From Solanum dulcamara (taxonomy: Eukaryota > Streptophyta > Magnoliopsida > Solanales > Solanaceae): a stretch of DNA of 64,000 bases. The notes beneath the pieces were generated by a model. That model was given only the letters and a program-made list of their open reading frames with translations. It ran no database searches and had not been told where the DNA came from. Location of the stretch: the NCBI RefSeq assembly GCF_947179165.1, contig NC_077238.1, forward strand, positions 35,340,793 to 35,404,792. Reading direction: 5' to 3'. The position numbers and the translations under genes were made by a program. Each line of letters begins with the position of its first letter. The first letter of the stretch is position 1. Shown piece after piece: positions 24,945 through 37,841 of this stretch.

Positions 24945-25416
24945 AAAGGGGGAGATATCGTAAAACTCAAAAATTCTAACTTATATTTGATTAAAAAAGC
25001 CTTGAAAAAGATAGAAATATCTGTAAAAATGAGAACTACAAGTAGCATCTACGGATTGTAGATGGAACCACGGGCCATAGATAAGGCTCGTAGGTCACTG
25101 TCAGAACTTAGTGAAATTTTTCCTCTATTTGACTTTCTACAGATGATGTCTATAGCTCATGGAACTCCCAACGGACAGTAGGTAGTTCCCATAGAAAGAG
25201 TTAAAAGACTCAAAAATTTTAAGTGTACATGAAGAGTCCTTGTACGAGTCATGAAATGATCTATGGACCATAGATGGGTCTGTAGGTCCAAGCCCTGAAG
25301 CTCATCTCTCAGTACCTCTTCTACGGATGAACAGTATGACCCATAGAATTTTCAATGGGTCGTAGAAAGGGTCCATAGACCCAACTTCAAGAACCCTAGA
25401 ATTCCAGCTAAGTTTT
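24945..25416 (+). repeat. Polypurine tract and truncated internal LTR of element A
   Basis: The tract 'aaagggggaga' (24945-24955) is followed by the first 458 bp of an A LTR (start at about 24959, TG changed to CG). The LTR breaks off at 'ccagctaagttt' (about 25416) and continues directly into RNase H coding sequence, so only the first fifth of this LTR remains. The break has only a few T residues of possible microhomology. Confidence 0.8.
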
Positions 25417-26156
25417 TAATGGTTTGAAGCATGTGAGAAAAGCTTTCAGGAATTAAAAACTAGATTGACTAATACCCTAGTGTTGACCCTACTAGAGGGA
25501 ACGAATGGATTTGTGGTTTATGGAAATGCATACAGAGTTGGACTGGGTTGTGTTCTGATGCAGAAATGAAAGATTATAGATTATGCCTCCAGACAGCTTA
25601 AAATCCATGAGAGGAATTACCCGACTCATGACCTCGAGCTTGCAGCAGTGGTATTTGCTCTAAAGATATGGTATCACTATCTCTATGGAGCGTATGTGGA
25701 TATATTTACTGATCATAAGAGTTTCCAATATGTGTTTAGCCAAAAGAGTTAAACCTGAGATAGAGGAGATAGCTTGAATTATACAAGGACTATGATATGA
25801 GCATTGTTTACTATCTAGGCAAGTCTAATATTGTTGTTGATGCTCTTAGAAGGTTATTCATGGGGAGTACTGCTCATGTTGAGGAAGGAAAGAAAGAGTT
25901 GGCTAAGTAAGTACATAGACTTGCACGTTTGGGAGTTTTCCTTGTGGACTCAACTGAAGGTGGTCTTATTGTGCAAAATGAGGTTTAATCTTAGCTACTA
26001 GTGGAAGTAAAGTAGAACAAATACAAACACCCCATCCTAATTCAGTTAAAGGAAGATGTTCATAAGTAGAAAGTGGTGGATTTTGCACAAGGGGTACATG
26101 GTGTGTTGAGTTTCCTAAGCAGATCATGTGCTCAAATGTTTATAGTCTCCGAGAAA
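25417..26156 (+). pseudogene. Gypsy element A RNase H and integrase start (second copy)
   Basis: Begins just after the RT palm: FEACEKSFQELKTRLT, then RNase H with YGNAYRVGLGCVL (the usual catalytic Asp of YCDAS is Asn here), [20 protein letters not shown] and [11 protein letters not shown]. It then runs into the integrase N-terminus. This supplies exactly the part deleted from the first copy at 20697, but the YxDD-containing palm is missing from both copies. Stops are frequent after 25750. Confidence 0.82.
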
Positions 26157-26394
26157 GCATCATGGTAGAGGCCCATACATTTACATATTCTATTCATATG
26201 GGCTCTACCAAAATATACCATGACTTGAGAGAATCTACTAGTGAAGTGGCATGAAGAGTAATATTGCAGATTTTAGCATCATGGTAGAGGCCCATATATC
26301 TACATATTCTATTCACATGGGCTCTACCAAAATATACCATGACTTGAGAGAATTAATTAGTGAAGTGGCATGAAGAGTAATATTGCAGATTTTA
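26157..26394 (+). repeat. 119-bp tandem duplication in integrase
   Basis: Two adjacent units (26157-26275 and 26276-26394) starting 'gcatcatggtagaggccca' differ at only a few positions. They encode the zinc-binding segment of integrase (YSIHMGSTKIYHDLRE). 119 is not a multiple of three, so the duplication itself shifts the frame. The equivalent region at 20735-20850 is single-copy. Confidence 0.9.
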
Positions 26395-26861
26395 TTTCTA
26401 AGTGACCGAATTGTCAGCAAGTCAAAATTGAGCACCAAAGGTTATGTGGTGTGGCTAAGAAAATAGAACTTCTAGAGTGGAATGAGACATGATCAACATG
26501 GATTTCATTAGAGTCTTACCATGATATCACCGATAGAATGATTCAATTTAGGTGATTGTAGATTGGATGACTAAATCAATCTATTTCTTACAAGTTCAGA
26601 CTATAGATTGAGAAGAGGACTGTGCCATATGGTATATCTTTGAGATAGTTACCTTCATGGAATTCCATTGTCTATCATTTTAAAAAAAAGTGCACAGTTA
26701 ACCTCCCAATTTTAGAAGTCGTTTCAGAAAAGTTTGGGTTCATAGGTGAATCATAGAACCGCATTCCATCCTTGGACAGATAGTTGGGCAAAGTGTATGA
26801 TCTAGAACCTAAAGGACATGTTGAGAGCTTGTATCATTGAACTCAAAGGAAATTGGGATGA
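26395..26861 (+). pseudogene. Gypsy element A integrase core, N-terminal part (second copy)
   Basis: Collinear with 20850-21322, with similar decay. It ends at 'aaattgggatga' (26861), where the second nested solo B LTR begins. The insertion point is the same as in the first copy. Confidence 0.8.
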
Positions 26862-28895
26862 TATAAGACCCCATAAGTTGGAAAGTTGGAAAATGGGGTA
26901 GTGAGGGAAGTTACAGAAAAATATTTGCACCAGATGCTGACCACGTCCCCCTTTACAGGCCGTACAAATCACCACAGTTAATGGTCGAAATCCTTGTAGG
27001 TTCCCAAGATCAGGGAATTTAAGGGGAATGTCTACAGAGGGTCTATGAGCCATGGAGAGTTTCACGGATCGTGACTCCTCCTATGAACTCGACCCCAAAG
27101 GCCCATGAGCCAAGGTGAGGACAATGAGAGGCACCACAAGCCATAGTGAGCACCAGAGCTGTGCTGACCTCTGTAGAGGTCACCCTTTCAAACCCTAAGT
27201 CAGATTCTCTAACCATGATCACGACCACAACCCATATTAAGCTTCATGGACTAGGTTGGGTCCTTCCGTCCAAGTATAGCCTCAGTTTAAGTTAAAGATG
27301 TTTTGGTATTTTCCTATATTTTCATAAATGAATGTGGATGATTTTGGGGAGGTTATACTAACCTATTAACTATCCTAATCCCTCCTAACACTCTTATTCT
27401 CACCTAAACACTCAAAATAAAAATTCTCTCTCTAAAGTATTCTCTCAAGAGTCTTCTTCTTCCTCAAGCAAATAAAAGAATTTATTCAAGGTCAAAGCTT
27501 CAATTATCTAAAATTTAAGGTTCCTAAGATCAAAGGTATGTCAAAATTCATTCATGGGCCCTTTCACCCATGGAATCCCAAGTTTTCTTTCGAAATCTCT
27601 TATGAATTCTTCTTCTAAAAACCCTAATTTCATGATTTGATTTGGGTTTTCTTACTCATGATATAACTTATTATTATTGATCAAATTATACATAATTAAC
27701 ATTACATCTCATGATTTAAAGATGAATTTCAATGAATCATGCTATATGCTAGTTTTAAGTATGTTTTGAATGAATCATGATCATGAATTTCAGGAGATTT
27801 TAATGAATGTTTTATGAATGATATCCAAGGTTTATGAATGACTCATTAAAATATTATGAACTATATTTCAATGATGCTTTAAGAAAAAAGTTATGTTATG
27901 ATAAGGTAGTTCTCACACAATCATGTTAAAGAGGTGATAAGGTAGTTCTCACCAACTCATTGATTCTTATGAATAAATCATGTATATGAGCTATTCTTAT
28001 AATGAGGATTAATATCTATTATTGTCTTTCGTAATGATGTTAATGGTATATTTTCATGAAGTTTTATTGGGAAAATGACTAAGCATCGAGAGGACTTTAA
28101 GGTGGGGTTCGATCCTGTAGTCATTGTAGCTACCCAAGGGAATCCTAGAAGCAACCTTTAGTCCCTAACTATGTTGCCCGTGTAGATTTATGATGTGAAT
28201 ATGGCATAGCTAGTGGATTCACATATAGCATAAAGTTAAAGAAAGTACTATCACAGAGTCTACCTTGGCAAATTAGTCTTTTATCGATGTGGGGCACATC
28301 GGATTCTATGATATAGCTCACATGGTCTTATATATCAGTTAAAGGTCCTATCCTGCATCAAGGTAAAAGAAAAGCATTAAAGTTCTCATGATGATATTTT
28401 GATGCATTGACCACTGATTATGATGTTTTAAGGTTTTTTCATTATTTTACTCATGTTTTAAGATACTAGTCTAATATCTCATGATTCATATTTATTATGT
28501 AATATATTTATTGTTCATGCATACTTCTCACATACTTAGTGCATTTCATGTACTAACACATACTTTTTACCTACATTGTATCATAATGTAGGAATGGATA
28601 ATCATTGTGCACCTCCTATTTGTGAGTAGAGTTGATCTTGTACTTTCATTGCGGGGAGTCCTCATGTTTTGAGTATGAGACATGGAATGTTGGATGTAAT
28701 GGAGTCTATGTTCTCTTTCATTTCGAGTTGAGACTTATGCTCTTTTATTGAGACTTTATTTTTCGCATCTATGTCTTATTTAATTGCTTTACCTACCTTA
28801 TGTATGCTCATTAATGATATTCTAAGATTCTTGGTTGGGGTCCCTCTGGATTCTAATTTTCGTGTCGCACCTAGGGTCTAGTTTGGATTATGACA
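26862..28895 (+). mobile_element. Solo LTR, family B, copy 4 (in integrase, second copy)
   Basis: This 2034-bp solo LTR begins TATAAGACCCC and ends ATGACA, with a perfect target duplication GATGA (26857-26861 and 28896-28900). It occupies the same target site as copy 3 and is very similar to it by eye along most of its length. The two therefore descend from one insertion event in a progenitor of element A. Confidence 0.9.
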
Positions 28896-29657
28896 GATGA
28901 CCACTTGCCTCTTATAGAGTTTGCGTACAATAATCGTTATCACTCTAGTATTCAGATGGCTCCTTATAAGGCTCTTTATGGGTGGAGATGTAGATCTCCA
29001 ATTGGTTGGTTCAAAATTGGAGAAGCTAAGTTGATAGGGCCAGACTTGATTCATCATGCTATGGGAAAAGCAAAGATCATCCAAGAGAGATTGAAAACCA
29101 TGTAAAGTCATCAAAATCCTATACCGATGTTATGGGATGAGGTTTCAAGTTTGAAGTGAGTGATTGGGTATATTTGAAGGTTTCACCCATGAAGGATCTT
29201 ATGAAATTTGCTAAGCAAGGAAAGCTCAGTCCCTATTACATTGGTCACTATCAAATTTCGAAGAGTGTTGGTAATGTAGGTTAAGAGTTAGAGTCCAGTA
29301 TTTCACATTTATATGCTCATGAAGTGCCTATGATATCCTTCACTCATTGTTCCAAAATAAATAATTGGTATGAAAGATAGCTTGTCCTATGAGAAGATTC
29401 CGATTTAGATTCTTTATCGTCAAGTTTGCAAGTTGAGGACCAAAGAGGTTGTATCAATCAAGGTTTTATGGAGGAATCAGTTTGTCGAAGAGGCTACATG
29501 GGAATCCAAAGAAGATATGAAAGCAAGATACCTTCATTTATTAGTTCCTCCTAGTATTAATGTTAAAGGTAATACTCATTTTATCCATTTTGGATTTAGT
29601 GCCCATTCGTTGTTGGTACAATTCCTAGCTTGGTCATCATTCAAGGACGAATGATCC
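28896..29657 (+). pseudogene. Gypsy element A integrase C-terminal part with chromodomain-like end (second copy)
   Basis: Frame 28890-29105 reads DHLPLIEFAYNNRYHSSIQ and YGWRCRSPIGWFKIGEAK, then breaks. The final open stretch 29433-29654 contains KVLWRNQFVEEATWESKEDM (chromodomain-like) and runs to the polypurine tract. It has fewer changes from the expected family sequence than the first copy. Confidence 0.82.
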
Positions 29658-29671
29658 AAAGAGGGAGATAT
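29658..29671 (+). other. Polypurine tract of element A
   Basis: 'aaagagggagata' lies immediately before the 3' LTR start. The corresponding tract at 24945 is 'aaagggggaga'. Confidence 0.75.
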
Positions 29672-31845
29672 CGTAACACACAAAAATTCTAACTTATATT
29701 TGATCAAAAAATCCAAGAAAAAGTTAGAAATATCTGCATAAGTGAGAACCACAAGCAACATCTACAGCTTGTAGATGGAACCACGAGTTGTAGATGAGGC
29801 TTGTAGGTCACTGTCAGAACTTAATGCAATTTTTCCTCTATTTGAGTTTCTACGGATGATGTCTACGGCTCATGAAACTCCTAATGGACCGTAGGTAGTG
29901 CCTATACAAAGAGTTTAAAGACTCAAAAAATTTAAGTGTACAGGATGAGTCCTTGTACAAGTCGTGGGATAATCTATGGACAGTAGATGGGTCTGTAGGT
30001 CCAAGCACTAATGTTCATCTCTCAGTACCTCTTCTATGGATGAACAAGATGACCCATAGAATGTGCTATGGGTCATAGAAAGGGTCTATAAACCCAACTT
30101 CAGGAACCCCATATTTCTAACCAAGTTTCGACGATAGGCTCCTACAGCTCGTAGAAGCTTCTATGAACCGTAGACGACTTTGCCAGTTATAATGAAGGGT
30201 ATTTTCATTTTTCCCACCCTTACTAAGTCCAAAACTTGACCTTTTATGATGAAATATAGACCCTTATTAGTGTAAGTTGACCCTTTTCCTTTCATAATCA
30301 CTCTCAAGACTTAGAGCAGGTTTCAAGAGGAGAAAAACTAGGGTTCAAGTGTGTTCTTCAAGTTCTTCAAAATTCTAGTTCTTTCGGGTAAGTACGGCTA
30401 ATCATAGTGTTGGACTGAGTTTGTCCTCACATCCTACTTCTAAATTAGTGAGTAAGAGTTTAACCAAGGGTTTTAACCCAATTCTATTCAAGAAATTCGA
30501 GTTTCTTTTATTCCTTGTTATTGAATTTGATTCTCTATCGTAGAACTTATGATTTTCTATATGATTCTAGTTCTTGATTGTTGCACATGAACCTTATTTG
30601 AGTTGTTGAAGGTTTTACATTCCTTCATACTATGCATTATTTTTAGATAAAGTAAAAGTATTTCAAGTTATTAGTAAAAAAAGAGTTCTAACGGAAATTG
30701 AATATCCCAAGTGCATTACTCAATTTTGAGGCTTTTGCATTACTATTCATTATATATAATTTTCAGAGTTTAAGTGTGTTAAAGTATACGCATTATTATA
30801 GAGAATGATTTTTGAGGGAACTTGAGTGGTTCCAAACAGCATGATTTGTCTTGAGAAAATCATGTGTAGTTTAAAGAAAGTATAAAGAGTTTGAGAAAGA
30901 TGTTCCAATCAGTTAAAGTAAAGTCTATTGTGACTTCAGAGGAGTACTTTGAGTATTTACTTATAGATATTTTATTATTTGAGCATTATTACATATTTTT
31001 GGAGTAGTATTGAGCACCAATTTGGGTGAGAGTTCAGATAACTCAAACTCCATAAACTACATAGCTAGCATAAAATAGGATTGTGTTATTGGTTCAAGAG
31101 ACTCCTTACTTCATCCCCTAACAAGGACTTTTTAGATGGACCGATGGATGAGTTTGCGTCCCTTATCCTGATAAGGTATTGGACAGCTCTAACAATATGA
31201 TCATTATGCTGCGTTTATTGCCTTATTTTATTTATAGAGCTTTGACATTTCATTACACCTGCATGCTTTACTTCAGTCAAGTTATTTTCATCATATCTTT
31301 CAGCATTAGTATTCAGTTTAGGTGTTGCTTTCATTTAGCTATATTATATACTGTACATTTTATGTACTAACGTATTTTGATATTGCATTATTTTATGATG
31401 CAGATACCGGTATTTAGGATCATCAATAGGCACTCCATTGAGATCACACTTCATTAGCTTTTGGTGAGACCTCATTGCATTTGGAGGACCCCTTTATAGG
31501 TATTGCTTTCATTACTTAGTAGTTCTTTTGTGGTAGTCGTGCGTCTTGTCCCGAAAACTTTCCTTTATTAGAGGTTTCATTGACAAAGTTTGAGAGTCAA
31601 TTCAGTTATTTCAGTTAGATGTTTAAACATTAATTCTTTCGATTTCAGAGTTATTTACAGATTCTCAATTTAAGGCTAATCGATAAGCTTGAGTTATTTT
31701 TAAGTGTTTTAAATGCTCATCTTATTTATCTTCCATATTTGACTTTAGTCTTCTGCTTAGTAGTAAGTCATGCCTAGGATTTTTCTGGGACCAACAATGG
31801 TTTTCGAGTGATGGCTACCCTTAAGGTGTAGACTCGGGCGTAACA
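29672..31845 (+). repeat. 3' LTR of gypsy element A
   Basis: 2174 bp, from CGTAACAC (TG changed to CG) to GGGCGTAACA. It is collinear with 15989-18251. Element A is flanked by AACAA on the left and AAAAG on the right. No clean target duplication is seen, perhaps because another LTR-like insertion directly abuts it at 31851. Confidence 0.82.
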
Positions 31846-31850
31846 AAAAG

Positions 31851-33256
31851 TGATAATGCTCAACCACACCCTTACTAATCGAAGTGTAGGTGGTCGTTTG
31901 CAATATAAACCCAATGTATAAGGTCGGGCTTGAATCCCACAAGGAACAATGTGTACGCTATTAAAGAAATAAAAATTATGAGCTACTAGTTTGAATACGA
32001 AATAAGAAATAAAATTTTTATATAATATGAAGGTGTTAGTACTAATCAATGAGAAGAGAAAGGGAACACGGGAATGAGCGCAAAGTTCTTTTCAAGCAAG
32101 AAATAAAAGGGACTTGGGGAATGGGAAGTCAATTAACATTCACATGATCCATTGCACCTTAATTTCATATAGACTCAATCAATCATGGATAAAATCATAT
32201 ATGCCTTGGAATCTATATTATCTACCTACTTCTCTTGAATGTAGGCAAATATTTCTCAACTAGTTCACTCGAATCTACTTAAGTGGGAACACAAATATTC
32301 CAATTATAGCCATTGCATGGATTCACTATTTCTAGCCAAAATCTGATATATGAGTTTCTAGACCTCAAATTATGCACTAATCAACTTTTCCCAACTTCAA
32401 TTGACCCTCTCAAATTCAATCAAAGTAAAGAGTCAAGTCCAAGGAGTGATCAAATCCATAGGAAAGCATTTAAAGAATAAAATTAATTAGATAATCAAAA
32501 ACCCATTTCATAAATGAGAAAATATTCAAATAATTACAAAAGCAAAATAAAAAAAATCAAACCCAATCAATTGTCTATTTCTAGCACAAAACCCCAATTC
32601 CACTATGATAATTATACCTACAATTGATGCAATACAAAGAAAGGAAATGAAGAAAGGATAACAATAGTTACAATTGAGATTTCGATCTTCAATACAATGG
32701 TGAATTATAAGGAAACTAGCTCTAAAAACCTAAGCCCAAGCTATGGAGTGTTCTTCAAGGTTTCAAGGTGCCCAATATGTCCAAAGAAGTCAAAAGATTT
32801 TTTTAATCAACTATTCATCAATTTTTTTGAGAATTTGGGGTCCCAACGAGTGAAATTCCATCATTGCCCTCTAATAAAATAATTTTACATTGCTATAGTG
32901 ACAGAAGTGTCGCAAGAGCAGCATCTGCTAAAATGACAGTGTGTCCCAAAAGTGAAGCCCTCCCTTTTGGCGGTTGTTGCTAAAGTGATGGTCTTGGTTG
33001 TGAAAGTGACGATGACCCCATGTTGACCGGCTGTGAAAGCGCCCCTCTTATTGTGATTGCGACTTCACAACCTCAGTTTTCTTTTGTCTTTTTAGCTTTT
33101 TTCTCCTCAAATTCTTGTATTTTTCATCAAAACTCCTTATAAACTACAAACACCCAAAAACACACAATTCAAATGATAATTAGCTTCAATCTCTATATTA
33201 ACAACATAAAATCATAAGAAAAAGATATAAATGAATCGAAAATCCACAACTCATCA
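31851..33256. mobile_element. Solo LTR-like insertion, family E, copy 1
   Basis: About 1.4 kb from TGATAATGCTCAACC to CACAACTCATCA, with TG...CA ends. It belongs to the same class as 35639-37333 (TGATAACGCTC...ACACATCA) and 62333-63803, sharing an opening of the type 'gaag(t)gta..(g)gtcgtt..aata..cccaa..gg(t)cg'. It lies between element A and the Athila-like LTR piece 33257-33284. A target duplication is not evident (AAAAG / AGCAA). No coding domain is seen; the frame 32697-32882 is unremarkable. Confidence 0.6.
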
Positions 33257-33284
33257 AGCAAGTTTTGTGAGAATTGAAGGTCGA
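33257..33284 (+). repeat. Athila-like 3' LTR, piece 2 of 5
   Basis: 'gttttgtgagaattgaagg' aligns with about 11275-11296 of the 5' LTR ('ctcttatgagaactgaagg'). It lies between the E insertion and solo LTR B2. Confidence 0.7.
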
Positions 33285-35465
33285 TATCACAATCCGACCT
33301 AGGTCCTAGTCATAACACGGTGATTGGGATTCAAGGAACCCAAACCATAAGCTATCTTAGCACATATCGCATACATAAGGTAAAGAACAACACAAATATG
33401 AACGGAAGTAATCTTAAGTAGGGAATGGTACTAAGGAAGATCAACTCTATAAACGTCAAATCAGACTACACCATAATATTGTCTAAACATGCCTCTAGTC
33501 TAGTCTTTGACAAGGACTTAGGAGAAACTTCTAGCTCACCCTCACAATAGAAGAAAGTATAAAAAATAGTAATCATGAATAAAAGTTTTGTCCTCGATAG
33601 AATGAGGACTCACCAACTTCATTGAAAACTAAAGCAAATCTCTAACCACGAGTGGGGCTAATCGTGAGTGTCGTCTGTTCCTATATTATGAGACAATGTA
33701 GGCAAAATATGCGTTAGTACGTTTGAATGTACTAAGTATGTGAGGTATGCATGAACAAGTAAAAAACGTAATCAACATGCCATAGAAGGCATGACCAATC
33801 ATAATGAACATGAGTATAGTTTAAAAGCAACTTAAATCATAAGAAACTCTTGGTCAATGCATATCATAAAACTATATCATAAACTCATAACTTAACATCT
33901 CATAATTTCAACTTCAACTTTTGTGTGATAGGACCATTAACCGACAACTAAGACCATGCAAGCTATTACTTGGAATCTGATGACTCTTGCATCAAAACAG
34001 GGGCGGCTACCTTGCTAGGGCATACTCTAAAAATAACTCAACTCAACTGTGCTATATGTGAATCCACTAGCTAGAACATTAAGGCAACCTATGTGGGCAA
34101 TGTAGTTTGGGACTTTGGGTTGCTACTAGGGTTCCCTTGGGTAACTAACTGCATTATCGGACTGAACCCCACCTAGAAGCCCTCTCGGTGCTTAATCAAA
34201 ATCCCAACGGAAACTCATAAACAAGATCATAAATAAGTAGGGAAAGATAATAACTGCCTATTAATCCATCTTTAAAACATATTAGGAATAGCTCATCTAT
34301 TGAGTTATTCATAGGAATCCATAATTTCGGTGAGAATTGTCCTTAACACCATCTTTAAACATCTTTTGATCTTAACTCAGATCATCATCATAAATTTAAC
34401 TTTAGATTTACAAATCTCAACTTTAACTCATATAAAACTTTCATTGGAAATTATTTCACTCATGATTAACTCATAACTCATAACATGAATACATGATCGA
34501 TTGACTTGAAAATCATAAAATTAACTTGAAAAACATGCATGATCGTATACTTTCTATCCACCCATACATAATTCATAAAGATAAAATCATTTGGAAGTAT
34601 AGTTGAAAATACTCATAATTTATATCATGAATCCTAGAGATAAATGTAGGAGAATTCATGGAAAAACTATCCAATTCAATACAATAACCATCAATTTATC
34701 TTAAAATAGATTCATAACCATGAGTAGAATCATAATTCATGAAATTTGAATAGAGATCATAAAACCCACAAAATCCCATACTTGAATTTAATAGAAACTT
34801 CAGAAATTGATTGGCTTCATGGATGAAAGAATCTGTGAATCAATACCCACATACCTTGAGTGAGAAGACAAAAGAATTTGGAAGAATTTGAGAGTTTTGA
34901 TGAAGATCTTGAGTGAATTTCTTGAAAGTCTTCAATGGAGTTCTTAAGAGCCTCTTGTACAGAGAGAAATATTTGAGTAGGTGAACTGTAGAAGAATGAA
35001 TGAAATTAAGGGTTTAGGGTAGTTATAAATTAGAATTAGCCCTTAAAATGTCCAGGTTCATTAACTAAATACTAAAAAAAAGTCTAAAGTGCCCTTACTT
35101 AAAAACTAAATTCGAACAAAAAACTTCTCCCAAGTCTGTGACACAGAACTGCTTTCGGATAGGCCAATTTTTAGCGAATGAAATTTTGGCTAGATTTTAA
35201 CTCAAAGAAATATTACACTGAACGGAAACAAGTGGACGGTGCGGAGCTACCGCACACCTTACTATTTTGTGCAATTTTTGACTAAATTTATCTTTCGATA
35301 CACGAGTCAAAAAAATCCACCGAGACTATTTTCTCACAGGTTTTGACCCCCTGATCGACATTCCGGACTTGGATTTGCGAAAAAGAATAAGGATAATGCG
35401 TTATGCGAGTGACCTATTCCCAAGGCATTCTTAAGGCACTTATGAGCATTTTTAGGAATGTTACA
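33285..35465 (-). mobile_element. Solo LTR, family B, copy 2
   Basis: This 2181-bp solo LTR reads, on the minus strand, TGTAACATTCC...GTGATA (canonical ...CA changed to TA). The flanking pentamers are GTCGA (33280-33284) and GTCAA (35466-35470), one mismatch. Removing it restores the alignment with the Athila-like 5' LTR around 11296. It shares its 3' half with the other B copies and its 5' third best with copy 1 (122-2159). Confidence 0.82.
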
Positions 35466-35638
35466 GTCAAAGCGAGAAAGCGAATGGAAATCCACAACTC
35501 TAGATCGGCGATCCATCAGTCCAGTGCAAGTCCAAAAATAAAAGTTGAAGGGAAAAAATGCAATTATGAAAATTAGTGCTTCCTTTGAAAAGTTCCAAAG
35601 ACCTAATAGGAATTTGTGTAATTATGTACCATTATCAT
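35466..35638 (+). repeat. Athila-like 3' LTR, piece 3 of 5
   Basis: Aligns with 11300-11493 of the 5' LTR, including 'aattagtgcttcctttg' and 'gtaattatgtaccattatc'. It ends at the E-family insertion of 35639. Confidence 0.85.
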
Positions 35639-37333
35639 TGATAACGCTCAATTATACTTCTCGAAAGCAATATAGACGATCATTAGCAGTATATTTTACC
35701 TAATTAAGAGTCGAGGTCGAACCCATGGGAAATAGGTTGAAACAAATCTATTAGCAATCACTTTTCAGTTGTAGTTTCTACTTTTGGAAAATAAAAGTGC
35801 ATAAAGTAAAAGTGGGGGTTTTGATTATGATTTAAGAACGAAAAACGAAATAATAACAAGTAAACAAGATTAAGGTTGTAAACAATATGAAGACTAGACT
35901 AGGGTTATGATCCCCATGACATATGACTTATTAGACAACTCGTATTCATGATATAGTTCAATATATTGCATGCAAAATCTAGCGAGTTATGTAATATCTA
36001 ATTCACCTCCCGATCCTTCTTAGATGTATCTCATTCATCTTCTCCGGGTCTCAGAATATATGCTTTACTAAACCTCTCTCTATATCTCAGAGTACTATCT
36101 CCTCCCGGTCTTAAGTAACTTAGATGACGTTTATCCCTTCTTACGAAGCCAGACTCTTTGAATTACTGTTGCGATAATCTTTTTCTAATCACTACCTTCC
36201 TCCTGGGAAAGAAAGAAATACGGACAACTTCTTAATACGTGCACTCACTAAGAAATACTTTTGAATGAAGAAATCACAATACATGCAAAAACAACTCACG
36301 AATATCAATCCCATGTTTGCCTATTTTAGTTAAGTTGTCACGGTTCCCACAACCGTAGTTATGGGATTAGCTATGCATAATTATAAGTAAAGAAAAAATA
36401 ATTTGTGTATAACTCATGAAACAATACTTAAAAATATATGAAAAATCAACACAAGAACCAAACAATTGAAACAAGCAATCAAAACTTGATTTAAGTCTTC
36501 CAAACTAGCCAAGAAACAAGTTATCGTGTGTGTTCTTATGATATTGTCCAGAAGTATTTTTGATGATGGAAGTCTCTCAAAAATAATGTTTTTAGTCATG
36601 CAATATATCCCTAAAACAATAGTAAAAATGTCATCCTAAACCTAGAAGTTGAAACCCAATCCTAAAATAAGTAGGAAAACAAATCCTAATAGAACTAGGA
36701 AAACTTTTAATGTGTTGCCTAGGTATCTTCACGACCAGTGATGCTTTACAAGTTCAGTGGTAAGCCTTTTGGTTTTGTCCTTGTCCAAATATGGCTGGCC
36801 ATCTCACCACGGCACCCACCATGGCCAATGGTGTGCACTAGGGCTCGTGGTGGTGCTTCCTTGGTGTGTGCCTTAGCCAAATTCTTGGCTTCTTTCCTAG
36901 ATGGTTTCTTCACAGATGGAGGCCTTCACTTCACGACCAGTGGTGTGTACCACGGACCTTGAAAGGTCTCGTGGTGTGAACCCTTGGTCCAAACATTCAT
37001 ATTTCACCTCCAAGTGTCCAGTACAAGATATGTTATGGCACAGTGAGGTTTATTCGTTGCTCTCTCCTTTCAAGTTGTCACAAAACCTCACCAAGATCAA
37101 GTCAATTTAGTACTACTTAAATATTTTGTTTTCCTTGTGCTCTCTCCTCAATACCAAGCCTCCAACTTACTCCAAAATAAACCAAATTTCCATATAAACC
37201 AAGGCAAATATCATCAACTTACGTGCACTTCAATTTCTCTGAAAAATAAACACGAACGCATATCAAACTAACAAAACACGCTTTAGAACTTGCAATAACT
37301 CTATGTTTTGGATGTCGTGTTGGAGACACATCA
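35639..37333. mobile_element. Solo LTR, family E, copy 2
   Basis: 1695 bp from TGATAACGCTCAATTATAC to GGAGACACATCA, with a perfect 5-bp target duplication ATCAT (35634-35638 and 37334-37338). No primer site or coding domain, so it is a solo LTR. The segment 36730-36980 carries repeated 'cacgac', 'cacgg', 'gtggtg' and 'ctcgtgg' words. I did not fix its orientation; the ATTATCA-like end on the minus strand resembles Athila/Tat LTR ends and hints at minus. Confidence 0.85.
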
Positions 37334-37841
37334 ATCATCATCCCAATTTGGGATAGAGAGGAGAGACCTCTTTTTGTGAAAACATATTCATAGAGAATAG
37401 TAAAGAACATCTTAGCATGTAGAGGAAGAAAACTTAGATTTGTATCTCTCATGGCTTGGCTTTTATATTTTATTAATCAAATTAGTTAGAGATGGAGATT
37501 TACTACATGGTATTGTCTCTAGTTATTCTTTTATGAGCAACTAAATATTTATCTAGGGGTGTGTGCACTAGATAGAGGTGTAAAACTCCGAATGAGTATA
37601 GATTAATGGACTCTAAAATTGATTGTAGGACATGCATCTAGTGTTGTCGAGAAGTTTTAATCTAAAAATTAGTGGTTGCAAACATTGATTGAGATCTCTA
37701 ATACCGTTTTGGCTTAAGAAAGCAAAACGAAGTTGGGTAAGACTCAATATTGTGGAATTGTTGAAACTACTCTATGGATTTGAGCCAGGGATGAGATAAT
37801 TCGAGTAATTTCTCATTTAATGGTATGAGGTAGGGATAGTC
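37334..37841 (+). repeat. Athila-like 3' LTR, piece 4 of 5
   Basis: Aligns with about 11494-11996 of the 5' LTR: 'gagatttactacatg', 'ctaggggtgtgtgc' and 'gatttgagccaggga' appear in the same order. It ends in TAGTC before solo LTR F. Confidence 0.85.
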
